Part shown: positions 16,407-24,845 of the stretch, piece by piece
Layout of the letters: every line of letters starts with the position of its first letter
How positions within the stretch are numbered: the first letter of the stretch is position 1
Source: Sporosarcina sp. BI001-red
GTDB lineage: Bacteria; Bacillota; Bacilli; Bacillales_A; Planococcaceae
NCBI RefSeq assembly: GCF_003384035.1
Contig: NZ_QQAK01000010.1
Location: forward strand, 186,001 to 250,000
Direction of reading: 5' to 3'
Length of the DNA stretch: 64,000 bases
Position numbers and translations under genes: made by a program
Notes under the pieces: model-generated
Seen by the model: only the letters and a program-made list of their open reading frames with translations
Database searches by the model: none
Told to the model about the DNA's origin: nothing

Positions 16407-17978
16407 TCATTTCACTTTCAGTAATGTGGAAAGGCAATACGTCCTCTCGATTTCTTCAGAGGGGAGTGGCTTACTGAACAAATAACCTTGCCCGAATTGA
16501 CAACCGCACTGTGCGAGAAGTGTTGATTGGCCTTCTTCTTCAATTCCTTCTGCAATGAGTTCCATATCCAGGTTACGTCCCATATCGATAATCGTTTGGA
16601 CTATGGATTGCATAGGTTTATGGGTCAGCATCTCCATCGTAAAGGACCGGTCAATTTTCAAATAATCAATCGGTAAAAATCCGAGCTTACTTAAAGAAGA
16701 ATAGCCCGTCCCGAAGTCGTCAATTGCTAACTTCACGCCAAGTGTCCGAATCTCTTCTATAATCCGCACTGACTCTAAATCATCTTGCATCATAGACTCT
16801 GTAATCTCTAAAATGAGTAAATGAGGGGGAAATTGTGTACTTTCAAGCACGTCTTTTACGAAACTAGGAAACTGTGGATCTCTGAACTGACGGATGGAGA
16901 CGTTCACCGCAAGACCTAAGTTCTCATTGGCACTATGCCATTGTTTCACCTGATGACAGGATGATTCCAATACCCATGTGCCAATGTCGTTGATCAAACC
17001 TGACCGCTCCGCAACAGGTATGAATTCTCCAGGTGGCACGAGTCCTATTTTGGGATGATTCCACCGTACAAGTGCTTCAAAGCTTTTAAGACGACCCGTT
17101 GCAAGGTTGATGACAGGTTGATAATGGATGAGTAACTGTTCGGTCTCTAAAGCTTTCCGAAGATCATTTTCAATCATCAATTGTTTCTGATCATCATTTT
17201 CCGCTAGCTGGGAAAATACTTTAAAGGTGTTTCCACCGAGCTCTTTAGCCCGATACATGGCCCGGTCTGCATTTTTTAAGAGAGTCACAGAATCTGAACC
17301 GTGCTCTGGGAGATGGCTAATGCCGATACTTGCTGATGTATAAAGTAACGTGTTATTGACCTCGAATGGCTCTTTGAACGCTTCCAGTATAGATTCAGCA
17401 ATTTTAACTGCTCTTGAATTCTCCAGTTCTGACAAGATGACGAACTCATCCCCTCCGTGACGAAATACTTGAGCTCCCACTGGAATCGCTTGCTTGAGTC
17501 GAATACTGACGAGTTTTATAAATTTGTCGCCTGATAAATGTCCCATCGTGTCATTGATAGACTTGAAACGATCGAGGTCAATAAATAGGATAGCGAGCTC
17601 GGAGCGCTCTGCCGTCAGCTTGTTGAGTACGCTAAATAATCTGTAACGATTTTGTAGTCCAGTTAGAAAGTCATGGTTGGCGTTATAATCTAATTCGATA
17701 TTGGATAACGTCAGTTTTTGATGAATTTCTTTGTTCTCAACAAGTTGGTTTTGTAGAGTAAGAGCAGTCTTATCCGTTTTTCGGAATAAGTATATAAAAA
17801 TAGGTGTAGAAAAGAGGAGCATAGTTGCTGATCCTAAGATGTCATACCAGAGTTGGTTTTTGAACTCCAAATGATAAATTTGTATAAGCAACTCTTTAGC
17901 AACAGAGGGCAAAAGAACTACGAACAGGATCATTAAAAAAAGACGCTTAAATTTAAATCTTTGAGTTGTTAGCTCCAT
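16407..17978 (-). CDS. Membrane-bound GGDEF-EAL cyclic-di-GMP enzyme
   Basis: Protein of 523 aa that may make and/or degrade c-di-GMP. Two N-terminal membrane helices (about residues 12-30 and 45-66) lead through a short coil to a GGDEF domain (about 95-255) with intact HGGDEF, then an EAL domain (about 270-510) with intact FEALVRW, the metal/catalytic motif IDDFGTGYSS, LKIDRSF and AEGIEEE. No RxxD inhibitory site sits before GGDEF. Both active sites look competent. Start ATG follows AGGATGG. No PilZ or flagellar gene is nearby. Confidence 0.92.
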   Translation of the reverse strand: MELTTQRFKFKRLFLMILFVVLLPSVAKELLIQIYHLEFKNQLWYDILGSATMLLFSTPIFIYLFRKTDKTALTLQNQLVENKEIHQKLTLSNIELDYNANHDFLTGLQNRYRLFSVLNKLTAERSELAILFIDLDRFKSINDTMGHLSGDKFIKLVSIRLKQAIPVGAQVFRHGGDEFVILSELENSRAVKIAESILEAFKEPFEVNNTLLYTSASIGISHLPEHGSDSVTLLKNADRAMYRAKELGGNTFKVFSQLAENDDQKQLMIENDLRKALETEQLLIHYQPVINLATGRLKSFEALVRWNHPKIGLVPPGEFIPVAERSGLINDIGTWVLESSCHQVKQWHSANENLGLAVNVSIRQFRDPQFPSFVKDVLESTQFPPHLLILEITESMMQDDLESVRIIEEIRTLGVKLAIDDFGTGYSSLSKLGFLPIDYLKIDRSFTMEMLTHKPMQSIVQTIIDMGRNLDMELIAEGIEEEGQSTLLAQCGCQFGQGYLFSKPLPSEEIERTYCLSTLLKVK

Positions 17979-18213
17979 AGTAGACCGCCATCCTAAATAG
18001 TGTTTAATAAATTGAAGTAATTGGGAAAAAATCCATCTGAAGGATATACGTCATTTATCGACAAAATTTTGACGGTTTTAATAGGTTTATTGGCATGTGT
18101 ATGGAGGTTGTAGGACCTAATTGAAGAGAACTCAATCTTTAATAAAATTAACAGTTTTGGATAGTATAGAGAATATTTGCATACAGTATGCTATAATTAT
18201 TTGAAAATTGGTA

Positions 18214-19080
18214 TTATTCGGAGGGCTGATGTAACAGGTTAATAATAAGATCCGGCCTGTCGGTGAAGACACCATTTACTCCCAGTGAAATGAGAGTTGA
18301 AGCTTGTTCGGATTCATTAACCGTGAAAGGGTGTATGGCTAGCCCTGCCTGATGAACGGTTTCTACAAGCTGTTTTGTAACGACCTCGGCATTCACACCT
18401 ACACCAGAGGCATATTGACTGACTTGTTTTAGTTTGGAAGGGGATAATTTAGCTTTTTCTTTTAGTGAATATAGTTGAATGAGAGGAGTTGCGGGACTCA
18501 ATTCATGTACTTTTTTTAAACTATCACTGCTGAAAGATTGGATGATCACTTTCGGAATCGGATCATCTCGGTCTAGCAGATGATGACCGTCCAATTGGTC
18601 AATTAACTGCTGTTCGATGCCGGGATACCGTTCTGGTGACTTGATTTCAATATAATAATTGGTACTATCTCCGAATTCACGAAGCACTTGTTCCAAAGAA
18701 GGGACTCGAAGGCTCGCAAATCTCTGAGATGCGAATTGGTTAGTGGGTTGGTTAAATTCTTCGGCTGGTTTGAAAGCGCTTAATGTATCTGAAGTGATCT
18801 CATCAATCTCCAATTCACTGCCATTCAATTCAATTGAATCATTGTGAAGAACGACAAGTTTTCCGTCTTTCGTCCGATGGAGATCGAGTTCTATGTAATG
18901 GGCCCCCATTTCAATCGCGAGCTCGTAGGATGGGAAGGTGTGAGCGGGCGCATATGCCGAGGCGCCACGGTGTGCGATAACTAGAAATGGTTCTGACGGT
19001 AACGATACGGGCTGCTTGTAAGTGGGGGAGCAGCCAGAAAGGAAGAGAAGGAGCAGAGTGACAACCTTTAGGACCTTCAT
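18214..19080 (-). CDS. GlpQ-like glycerophosphodiester phosphodiesterase lipoprotein
   Basis: Exported lipoprotein of 288 aa (signal with lipobox LSGC, Cys17) of the GDPD family. It hydrolyses glycerophosphodiesters, and GlpQ in Bacillus also teichoic acid, to glycerol-3-phosphate. Conserved blocks: AHRGASAYAP, IELDLHRTKDGKLVVLHN, YYIEIKSPERYPG and HPFTVN. One oddity: the PEHT/PENT glutamate that binds the metal is alanine here (PAHT). GGAGG precedes the ATG. It diverges from the ugp transporter and a Pho-box-like array lies just upstream, which fits scavenging of glycerol-3-phosphate during phosphate shortage. Confidence 0.88.
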   Translation of the reverse strand: MKVLKVVTLLLLFLSGCSPTYKQPVSLPSEPFLVIAHRGASAYAPAHTFPSYELAIEMGAHYIELDLHRTKDGKLVVLHNDSIELNGSELEIDEITSDTLSAFKPAEEFNQPTNQFASQRFASLRVPSLEQVLREFGDSTNYYIEIKSPERYPGIEQQLIDQLDGHHLLDRDDPIPKVIIQSFSSDSLKKVHELSPATPLIQLYSLKEKAKLSPSKLKQVSQYASGVGVNAEVVTKQLVETVHQAGLAIHPFTVNESEQASTLISLGVNGVFTDRPDLIINLLHQPSE

Positions 19081-19104
19081 GTGTGTAACCTCCGATCATG
19101 TGGA

Positions 19105-19144
19105 ATTGTAAACCTTGTGTAAAAGTGACGTTAACTTATGTAAA
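19105..19144 (-). promoter_or_regulatory. Pho-box-like direct repeats plus -10 box
   Basis: On the minus strand TTTACA occurs at 19139-19144, 19118-19123 and 19107-19112, with TTAACG at 19129-19134: four elements at 10-11 bp spacing, as in PhoP sites (TTWACA-type repeats). The last element overlaps a -10 box TACAAT (19105-19110) for the GlpQ-like gene. An effect on the divergent ugp operon is possible. Confidence 0.7.
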
Positions 19145-19235
19145 TAGTACGAAATCTTGTTATTGAAAATGATACCATGACCTTGATAAGAACGACAGGT
19201 CATCTGGGAGTTGACTACCCGAAAGGATGGATTGG

Positions 19236-20369
19236 ATGAAAAGAGTCGAACTGATTGACGTGTCAAAGTCTTATGACAAACAAGTCGATGTGATTTCAAA
19301 TATCGACGTAACGATTGAGCCCGGAGAGTTTTTTGTTCTAGTCGGTCCGTCAGGGTGCGGCAAAAGTACGATGCTGCGGATGATCGCGGGACTGGAAGAG
19401 ATTACAGGAGGAGTACTGGAGATTGGCGGAAAGCGTGCGAATCATTTGTCTCCTGATAAGCGTGATCTATCCATGGTATTTCAAAACTATGCATTGTATC
19501 CCCATTTGACAGTGGGCCAAAATATTACATTTGGACTCGATGTGAAGAAAGTGAAGAAAACAGTCCAAATGGAAAGAGCAAAGGAAGTCGCTGAGATGCT
19601 TGGGTTAACCGACTATTTGAAGCGAAAGCCTCGTGAACTATCGGGGGGACAGCGACAGCGGGTTGCACTTGCACGGGCGATTGTGAGCGAAGCGCCAATT
19701 TGTTTGATGGATGAACCCCTTTCTAACTTGGATGCGAAATTGCGGGCGCATATGCGGACAGAGATTCGTAGAATTCAACGTAAGCTTGGCATTACGATGA
19801 TCTATGTAACGCACGACCAAGTGGAAGCGATGACGATGGGTGACCGGATTATGATCTTGCATGATGGTAAGATTCAGCAAGTAGGAAAGCCGATTGATAT
19901 CTATAACTACCCAGCGAATCCTTTTGTTGCCTCATTTATCGGAGCACCACCGATGAATATCAGTCCAGCAAGGATGGAACCTTCTAAGTCAGGGATTTTC
20001 ATTGAGGATACAATCCATGTTTCCATGAATGAGGCGCAATCGATTGCGAGCTCTGCTAGATCGTTGCTTGCAGGGATTCGTCCAGAGCACATCAAGCCAG
20101 TGATAACAGGGGCTGAAGAAGGAAATAAAATTCAAGTAGACGTGACAAATGTAGAAATACTGGGTAATGAAACTGTATTCTCCTTCCAAGTTGGGCAACG
20201 GGAATGGATGGCGAAATGGAGTGGACAATGGGACATGGCAATTGGTGACAAGGTGCCGATTCTATTAGGGTCAGAATACTTCTGTGTATTTGACGAAGAG
20301 ACAGGAGAGCTAATTCGTAAACCAGAAGGTCTTGAGCACCTTTCGATTGCAAAAGAGGTGAGCATATGA
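19236..20369 (+). CDS. ugpC: ABC transporter ATPase, UgpC/MsmX type
   Basis: Cytoplasmic ATPase (377 aa) of a CUT1-type importer. Walker [10 protein letters not shown] (37-45), signature LSGGQRQR, Walker [12 protein letters not shown], switch histidine in VTHDQ, and a C-terminal MalK-like regulatory domain from about residue 240 (IGAPPMN, GIRPEH). Start moved to 19236 because AAAGGA lies eight bases upstream of it and directly abuts the earlier ATG at 19227. First gene of the ugpC-A-E-(repeat)-B unit; overlaps the permease by 4 nt. Substrate sn-glycerol-3-phosphate is inferred from the divergent GlpQ-like gene and from UgpB. Confidence 0.88.
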   Translation: MKRVELIDVSKSYDKQVDVISNIDVTIEPGEFFVLVGPSGCGKSTMLRMIAGLEEITGGVLEIGGKRANHLSPDKRDLSMVFQNYALYPHLTVGQNITFGLDVKKVKKTVQMERAKEVAEMLGLTDYLKRKPRELSGGQRQRVALARAIVSEAPICLMDEPLSNLDAKLRAHMRTEIRRIQRKLGITMIYVTHDQVEAMTMGDRIMILHDGKIQQVGKPIDIYNYPANPFVASFIGAPPMNISPARMEPSKSGIFIEDTIHVSMNEAQSIASSARSLLAGIRPEHIKPVITGAEEGNKIQVDVTNVEILGNETVFSFQVGQREWMAKWSGQWDMAIGDKVPILLGSEYFCVFDEETGELIRKPEGLEHLSIAKEVSI

Positions 20370-21268
20370 CGACGGTTCGAGCTCCTGGAGTCTGGAAACG
20401 TTCTGCAAACTTGCGTGTTGGCTTTTTATATTTATTGCCGTCCATCATCTTGTTTTCGGTATTCTTATTTTATCCAATGATCCGAACGATCTACTTAAGT
20501 TTCTTTCTAACCGACCAAAATGGAAATGCAGCGGTCAATGTAGGTTTTGAAAACTACAGCTACTTACTCACATCACCTGCATTTTTGAATAGTATGAAGG
20601 CAACTGGGTTATTTGTCCTGTACACGGTGCCAATAGGAATTATCCTTGCGTTATTTTTTGCATTACTCGCAAATGAAAAGCTCAAAGGAATTGGGTTTTT
20701 CAGAACGATGTATTCGTCGACAATGGGAATTTCCGTTGCAGCATCATCCGTCATTTGGTTGTTTTTGTTCCATCCAAGTGTTGGTCTGTTCAATCGAATA
20801 TTACTTGCTATCAATCTCCCACAAATCCAATGGTTACTAGATCCGGAGTGGGCGCTGGTATCCATTGCAATCTCCACGATTTGGATGAACACGGGTTTCT
20901 CGTTTCTAATCCTTCTGGGAGGATTACAAAACATCGATGAGCATTTGTATGAAAGCTCGCGAATTGATGGGGCTGGTTATTTTTATAGACTTCGGCGCAT
21001 TACGATTCCCATGTTATCGCCTACGTTGTTTTTCATCATCACGATTTCTCTTATCAATGCATTTCAAACCTTTGGACAAATAGATATATTGACCAAAGGG
21101 GGACCATCCCAATCGACAAACTTAATTGTCTATTCGATTTATCGGGAAGCGTTCATCAATTATCAATTTGGAACAGCTAGCGCACAAGCGGTTATTTTAT
21201 TCATCATCATCCTTGTGGTCACTGTCCTTCAATTTAAGCTTCTTGAAAAGAAGGTGCATTATCAGTGA
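20366..21268 (+). CDS. ugpA: ABC transporter permease, UgpA-like
   Basis: Inner-membrane permease of 300 aa with about six helices. The EAA loop for ATPase contact is seen at ESSRIDGAGYFYRLRRITIP. It belongs to the CUT1/MalF-UgpA branch by its N-terminal SLLPSIILF-like start (YLLPSIILFSVFLFYP). It overlaps ugpC by four bases (ATGA) and ugpE by four, which implies translational coupling. With UgpE it should form the channel for glycerol-3-phosphate or its diesters. Confidence 0.88.
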   Translation: MTTVRAPGVWKRSANLRVGFLYLLPSIILFSVFLFYPMIRTIYLSFFLTDQNGNAAVNVGFENYSYLLTSPAFLNSMKATGLFVLYTVPIGIILALFFALLANEKLKGIGFFRTMYSSTMGISVAASSVIWLFLFHPSVGLFNRILLAINLPQIQWLLDPEWALVSIAISTIWMNTGFSFLILLGGLQNIDEHLYESSRIDGAGYFYRLRRITIPMLSPTLFFIITISLINAFQTFGQIDILTKGGPSQSTNLIVYSIYREAFINYQFGTASAQAVILFIIILVVTVLQFKLLEKKVHYQ

Positions 21269-22083
21269 GAGACTCTACACTTAAGAAAGTTTGGATTTAC
21301 TTTTTATTGATCGTCACATCAGTCATGGTGTTCTTCCCTGTGTTGTATGCATTCATGATTTCGTTTATGAGTGGACCGGAAATTTTACAAGGTAAATTTT
21401 TTCCTGAATCGTTCAAGTTCGATAACTATCTGAAAGTGTTTGATAGACTCCCGTTGGTGAAATATCTATTGAACAGTTTCATTGTTTCATTGACGGTGAT
21501 GGTTGGGCAACTAGCCGTTTGTAGTCTGGCAGCCTATGCGTTTGTTTTCATCCCGTTTAAAGGAAGGGATTTCGTTTTCTTCATATTCATTTCCACGATG
21601 ATGATTCCGTGGGAAGCGACGATGATCCCGAACTTCTTTACAATCCAAAAGCTCGACTGGTTGAATACGTATCAAGGCATGTCATTGCCGTTTTTCGCGC
21701 TCGCGTTTGGAACGTTTTTATTGCGACAGCATTTTAAAACGATTCCGAAAGAGTTGCAGGAAGCTTCCCAAATTGCGGGCCTCAGTCGTTTTGCGTTCTT
21801 CTGGAAAGTGATTTTGCCAGTCTCGAAAACAAGTCTTGTCACGCTTGGGGCATATGGATTCCTAACGACATGGAATATGTATTTGTGGCCATTGCTCATC
21901 ACGACCAATAGTTCAGTGCGAACGGTTCAAATTGGATTAAAGCAATTGCAGTCCCAGGAGATGTCAACAGATTGGGGGGTGGTCATGGCTGGAGTCATCG
22001 TCGTCATCATTCCGACGTTATTGCTTTTATTTATCGGACAGAAGCAACTTCAGAAAGGCTTGTCGCAAGGGGCGTTGAAGTGA
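21265..22083 (+). CDS. ugpE: ABC transporter permease, UgpE-like
   Basis: Second permease subunit (272 aa, about six helices), CUT1/MalG-UgpE branch. EAA loop at EASQIAGLSRFAFFWKVILP; conserved PWEATMIPNFFTI segment and a C-terminal QKQLQKGLSQGALK tail characteristic of these subunits. GTG start in the overlap GTGA with ugpA, with AAGGTG upstream. A 233-bp interspersed repeat separates it from the binding protein gene. Confidence 0.88.
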   Translation: MRDSTLKKVWIYFLLIVTSVMVFFPVLYAFMISFMSGPEILQGKFFPESFKFDNYLKVFDRLPLVKYLLNSFIVSLTVMVGQLAVCSLAAYAFVFIPFKGRDFVFFIFISTMMIPWEATMIPNFFTIQKLDWLNTYQGMSLPFFALAFGTFLLRQHFKTIPKELQEASQIAGLSRFAFFWKVILPVSKTSLVTLGAYGFLTTWNMYLWPLLITTNSSVRTVQIGLKQLQSQEMSTDWGVVMAGVIVVIIPTLLLLFIGQKQLQKGLSQGALK

Positions 22084-22123
22084 TGGTGTTGTATAAATGA
22101 ATTTGCAACTTCAAATATTCTCC

Positions 22124-22356
22124 GTTGATTGAAGCGGAAGACGGCGAGTTAAGTGCTCTCAACGCTTCGCTTTTGTTCGCAAAAGTCGTTCTACGTAACG
22201 ACTTTTCCTGCGGAATCAGCGAAGATCGAAGACCCCGCAGTAGACTGCTGCCTTAATTTCTGCAAAGAACGCAGAAATACGGCCAATCGAACTCTTCGTG
22301 GTTCGATTGGCTGAGATCGAGCCCGCGGAAAGCGTCCGTCTGAAGTGTAAATCAAC
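22124..22356 (+). repeat. Interspersed repeat copy R3, long form with nested hairpins
   Basis: Ends GTTGATT and AATCAAC are perfect inverted repeats. The shared core (CCTGCGGAATCAGCGAAGAT, GAAGACCCCGCAG, GATCGAGCCCGCGGAAAGCG) is interrupted by two extra blocks. They hold three perfect hairpins: AAAAGTCGTT/AACGACTTTT, ATTTCTGC/GCAGAAAT and CCAATCGAA/TTCGATTGG. It sits inside the ugp operon between ugpE and ugpB. Confidence 0.85.
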
Positions 22357-22412
22357 ACCGTTTTTTAGCCAACGAAATAGATGAAAAACTTTGAGATGGG
22401 GTGCAGAGGAAT

Positions 22413-23789
22413 ATGAGAAAAACTGTGAAGCTTATGTTATTATTTCTAACGATTATTAGTTTGGCGGTACTTGCAGCATGTACGAATAGTGATTCAAGCA
22501 CGAAAGAAGAAGGAACTAAGGGAGAAGGAGAAGACACGAAAGGCGAGGCAACGAAGACTGAGGATGGGAAAGTGTCGATCGAATTTTGGCACGCGATGTC
22601 CGGAACAGGGCAAACTTCGTTGGATGAAATCGTTGCAAACTTCAACGAGTCGCAAGATAAATACGAAGTGAAAGCAGAATTTCAGGGAACGTATGAAGAG
22701 TCACTGACAAAGCTAAGAAGTGTCGGTGGAACGAAAGACGCTCCTGCCATTACACAAGTCTTTGAAATTGGTACGAAATATATGATCGATAGTGGCTATA
22801 TTGAACCGATCCAGAAGTTTATCGACAAGAATGATTTTAACGCAGATGAGCTTGAACAAAATATCTTGAACTACTACAAAGTGGATGGCGAGTTGTACTC
22901 TATGCCTTTTAACTCTTCCACACCAGTGATGATCTATAATAAAGAAGCATTTAAAGAAGCTGGACTCGATCCTGAAAAAGCTCCAGAAACCTTTTCAGAA
23001 GTCATCGATGCAGCTGCAAAGCTGAAAAAAGGGGAAATGTACGGATTCTCAATGCTAACGTACGGTTGGTTCTTTGAGCAATTACTCGCTACACAAGGTG
23101 GCGACTATGTGAACGAGAACAACGGTCGTACTGGAGATGCAACAGAAGCTACGTTCAATAATGACGAAGGACGACGTGTATTTGAAACACTTAATACAAT
23201 GAATAAAGCAGAAACCTTCGGTAACTTCGGAACAAACTGGGACGATATCCGTGCGGCATTTGCTTCTAAAAAAGTAGCGATGTATCTGGATTCATCAGCA
23301 GGTGTTGCAGGAGCAATTGAAACTGCTCCATTTGAAGTCGGAGTGGCATACATTCCATACGCGGATGAAGTGAAGCGCAATGGTGTCGTCATTGGTGGAG
23401 CATCACTTTGGATGTCAAAAGGTATTGCGGAAGAGGAACAAGACGCTGCTTGGGAATTCATGCAATACTTAACAACGCCTGAAGTACAGGCGAAGTGGCA
23501 TTTGGATACTGGCTACTTTGCAATCAATCCGAAAGCATATGACGAAGAAAACGTGAAAGAGAAGTGGGCGGAGTTCCCTCAATATAAAGTGACGGTAGAT
23601 CAGCTTCAAGACACAGTGCCAGGCTATGCAACTCAAGGAGCCCTCATCTCGGTGTTCCCGGAATCGCGTCAACAAATTGTGACGGCACTTGAAGATATGT
23701 ATCAAGGAAAGGATCCGGCAGAAGCATTGGATCAAGCCGCTGAAGAAACAAACCGTGCAATTGAAGTTGCAAATAAAACGAAACAATAA
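22413..23789 (+). CDS. ugpB: ABC transporter substrate-binding lipoprotein, UgpB-like
   Basis: Solute-binding lipoprotein (458 aa) anchored outside the membrane. Signal peptide with lipobox LAAC, then an acidic Ser/Thr/Glu-rich linker, then a family 1 binding domain starting VSIEFWHAMSGTGQTSLDE, typical of UgpB. The SSTPVMIYNKEAFKEAGLDP block is also characteristic. The start at 22413 has GGGGTG nine bases upstream; a GTG at 22401 is less likely. Separated from ugpE by the long repeat, whose hairpins might raise or lower its relative expression. Confidence 0.87.
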   Translation: MRKTVKLMLLFLTIISLAVLAACTNSDSSTKEEGTKGEGEDTKGEATKTEDGKVSIEFWHAMSGTGQTSLDEIVANFNESQDKYEVKAEFQGTYEESLTKLRSVGGTKDAPAITQVFEIGTKYMIDSGYIEPIQKFIDKNDFNADELEQNILNYYKVDGELYSMPFNSSTPVMIYNKEAFKEAGLDPEKAPETFSEVIDAAAKLKKGEMYGFSMLTYGWFFEQLLATQGGDYVNENNGRTGDATEATFNNDEGRRVFETLNTMNKAETFGNFGTNWDDIRAAFASKKVAMYLDSSAGVAGAIETAPFEVGVAYIPYADEVKRNGVVIGGASLWMSKGIAEEEQDAAWEFMQYLTTPEVQAKWHLDTGYFAINPKAYDEENVKEKWAEFPQYKVTVDQLQDTVPGYATQGALISVFPESRQQIVTALEDMYQGKDPAEALDQAAEETNRAIEVANKTKQ

Positions 23790-23795
23790 GACTGA

Positions 23796-23826
23796 ATGCG
23801 CTCCGCTATGGCGGGGCGTTTTTTTA
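23796..23826 (+). terminator. Intrinsic terminator
   Basis: GC-rich hairpin (GCGCTCCGC with GCGGGGCGT, imperfect) and a seven-T tract just after ugpB. Confidence 0.75.
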
Positions 23827-23896
23827 TGTACTTGGAAGGATTACAAGGGGATGTGTGGAAGATACTAGGAATTGAAAATGGAAGAGGTGTCGTCTT

Positions 23897-24043
23897 GTGA
23901 ATGGAAAACAAGCGAAGCGCAATAAGAAGAAAGAAGAGAGGGGTTGCTTGTCAGATTTGTTCTTTGTATTTCCCGAGGTCGTCTTTGCACCGTTTCAGTG
24001 GCTGTTTCGTGGAATCATCGCATTTTTAAGGAGTGTATGGTGA
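23897..24043 (+). CDS. Small hypothetical protein (48 aa)
   Basis: GTG-started ORF preceded by GAGGTG with normal spacing. The product has a lysine/arginine-rich N-terminus (KQAKRNKKKEERGC) followed by a hydrophobic, aromatic half (LSDLFFVFPEVVFAPFQWLF) that could lie in or on the membrane. It sits between the ugp terminator and the repeat array with codon use like its neighbours. I do not recognise the family; a membrane-associated peptide is the best guess. Confidence 0.5.
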   Translation: MNGKQAKRNKKKEERGCLSDLFFVFPEVVFAPFQWLFRGIIAFLRSVW

Positions 24044-24090
24044 GAATGAGTTGGCAATATGAAAGAATCAATCGGCAACGAGATACCATT

Positions 24091-24763
24091 CAACCTCGTT
24101 AAGGGATTAATTGGTAGCGCTTCGCTTGTTGAGGGACGGGCTATGGTGCTGAGAGCTAGGCATGCTGTGTTCTCCGACAGTTCGTAGTAATTGTCCGACT
24201 ACCGGAGTGTGTTCTTTGACACTTAAGAGGGTTTCTCCATCACACCGGTTAATTTCTCCGACACATAGCGAAGTTTCTCGATAACGGGACACAATTCAAC
24301 CTCGTTAAGGGATTAATTGGTAGCGCTTCGCTTGTTGAGGGACGGGCTATGTTGCTGAGAGCTAGGCATGCTGTGTTCTCCGACAGTTCGTAGTGATTGT
24401 CCGACAACCAGAGTGTGTTCTTTGACACTTAAGAGGGTTTCTCCATCACACCGGTTAATTTCTCCGACACATAGCGAAGTTTCTCGATAACGGGACACAA
24501 TTCAACTTCGTTAAGGGATTAATTGGTAGCGCTTCGCTAGTTGAGGGACGGGCTATGGCTGAGAGCTAGGCATGCTATGTTCTCCGACAGTTCGTAGTAA
24601 TTGTCCGACAACCGGAGTGTGTTCTTTGACACTTAAGAGGGTTTCTCCATCACACCGGTGAATTTCTCCGACACATAGCGAAATTTCTCGATAACGGGAC
24701 ACAATTCAACCTCGTTAAGGAATTAATTGGTAGCGCTTCGCTTGTTGAGGGACGGGCTATCCC
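24091..24763 (-). repeat. Tandem macro-repeat array A of about 206 bp, built of 21-nt phrases
   Basis: Three full copies (starting 24091, 24297 and 24503; periods 206, 206 and 204) and a partial fourth. Read on the minus strand, each copy holds about six 21-nt units with the core TGTCGGAGAA at a fixed place and a variable 9-nt part, then a spacer with AACAAGCGAAGCGCTACC and AATTAATCCCTTAACGAGG. Open frames of 61 codons start at the same GTG in copies 1 and 2. Their three differences are all amino-acid-changing, so coding is doubtful. Confidence 0.9.
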
Positions 24764-24784
24764 ATCATGAAAAGAGGTCAATAG

Positions 24785-24830
24785 CACAAAAAAGTCGCTA
24801 GCATCCTGTAGTAGACAGGATGCTAGCGAC
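24785..24830 (-). terminator. Intrinsic terminator of pepQ-like gene
   Basis: Perfect 17-bp stem beginning GTCGCTAGCATCCTGTA with a short loop; on the minus strand it is followed by TTTTTT. Confidence 0.9.
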
Positions 24831-24845
24831 ACTTCAAATTTTTTA

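Noticed and set aside
18170-18213. Plus-strand promoter GCATAC-A-GTATGC-TATAAT
   Set aside because: Good -10 box but no -35, and no plus-strand gene follows; the region is downstream of the convergent GlpQ-like gene. I could not assign it a function.
24091-24763. CRISPR array
   Set aside because: Units are 21 nt with a short shared core and about nine variable bases, macro-copies are near-identical including the supposed spacers, and no cas genes are present.
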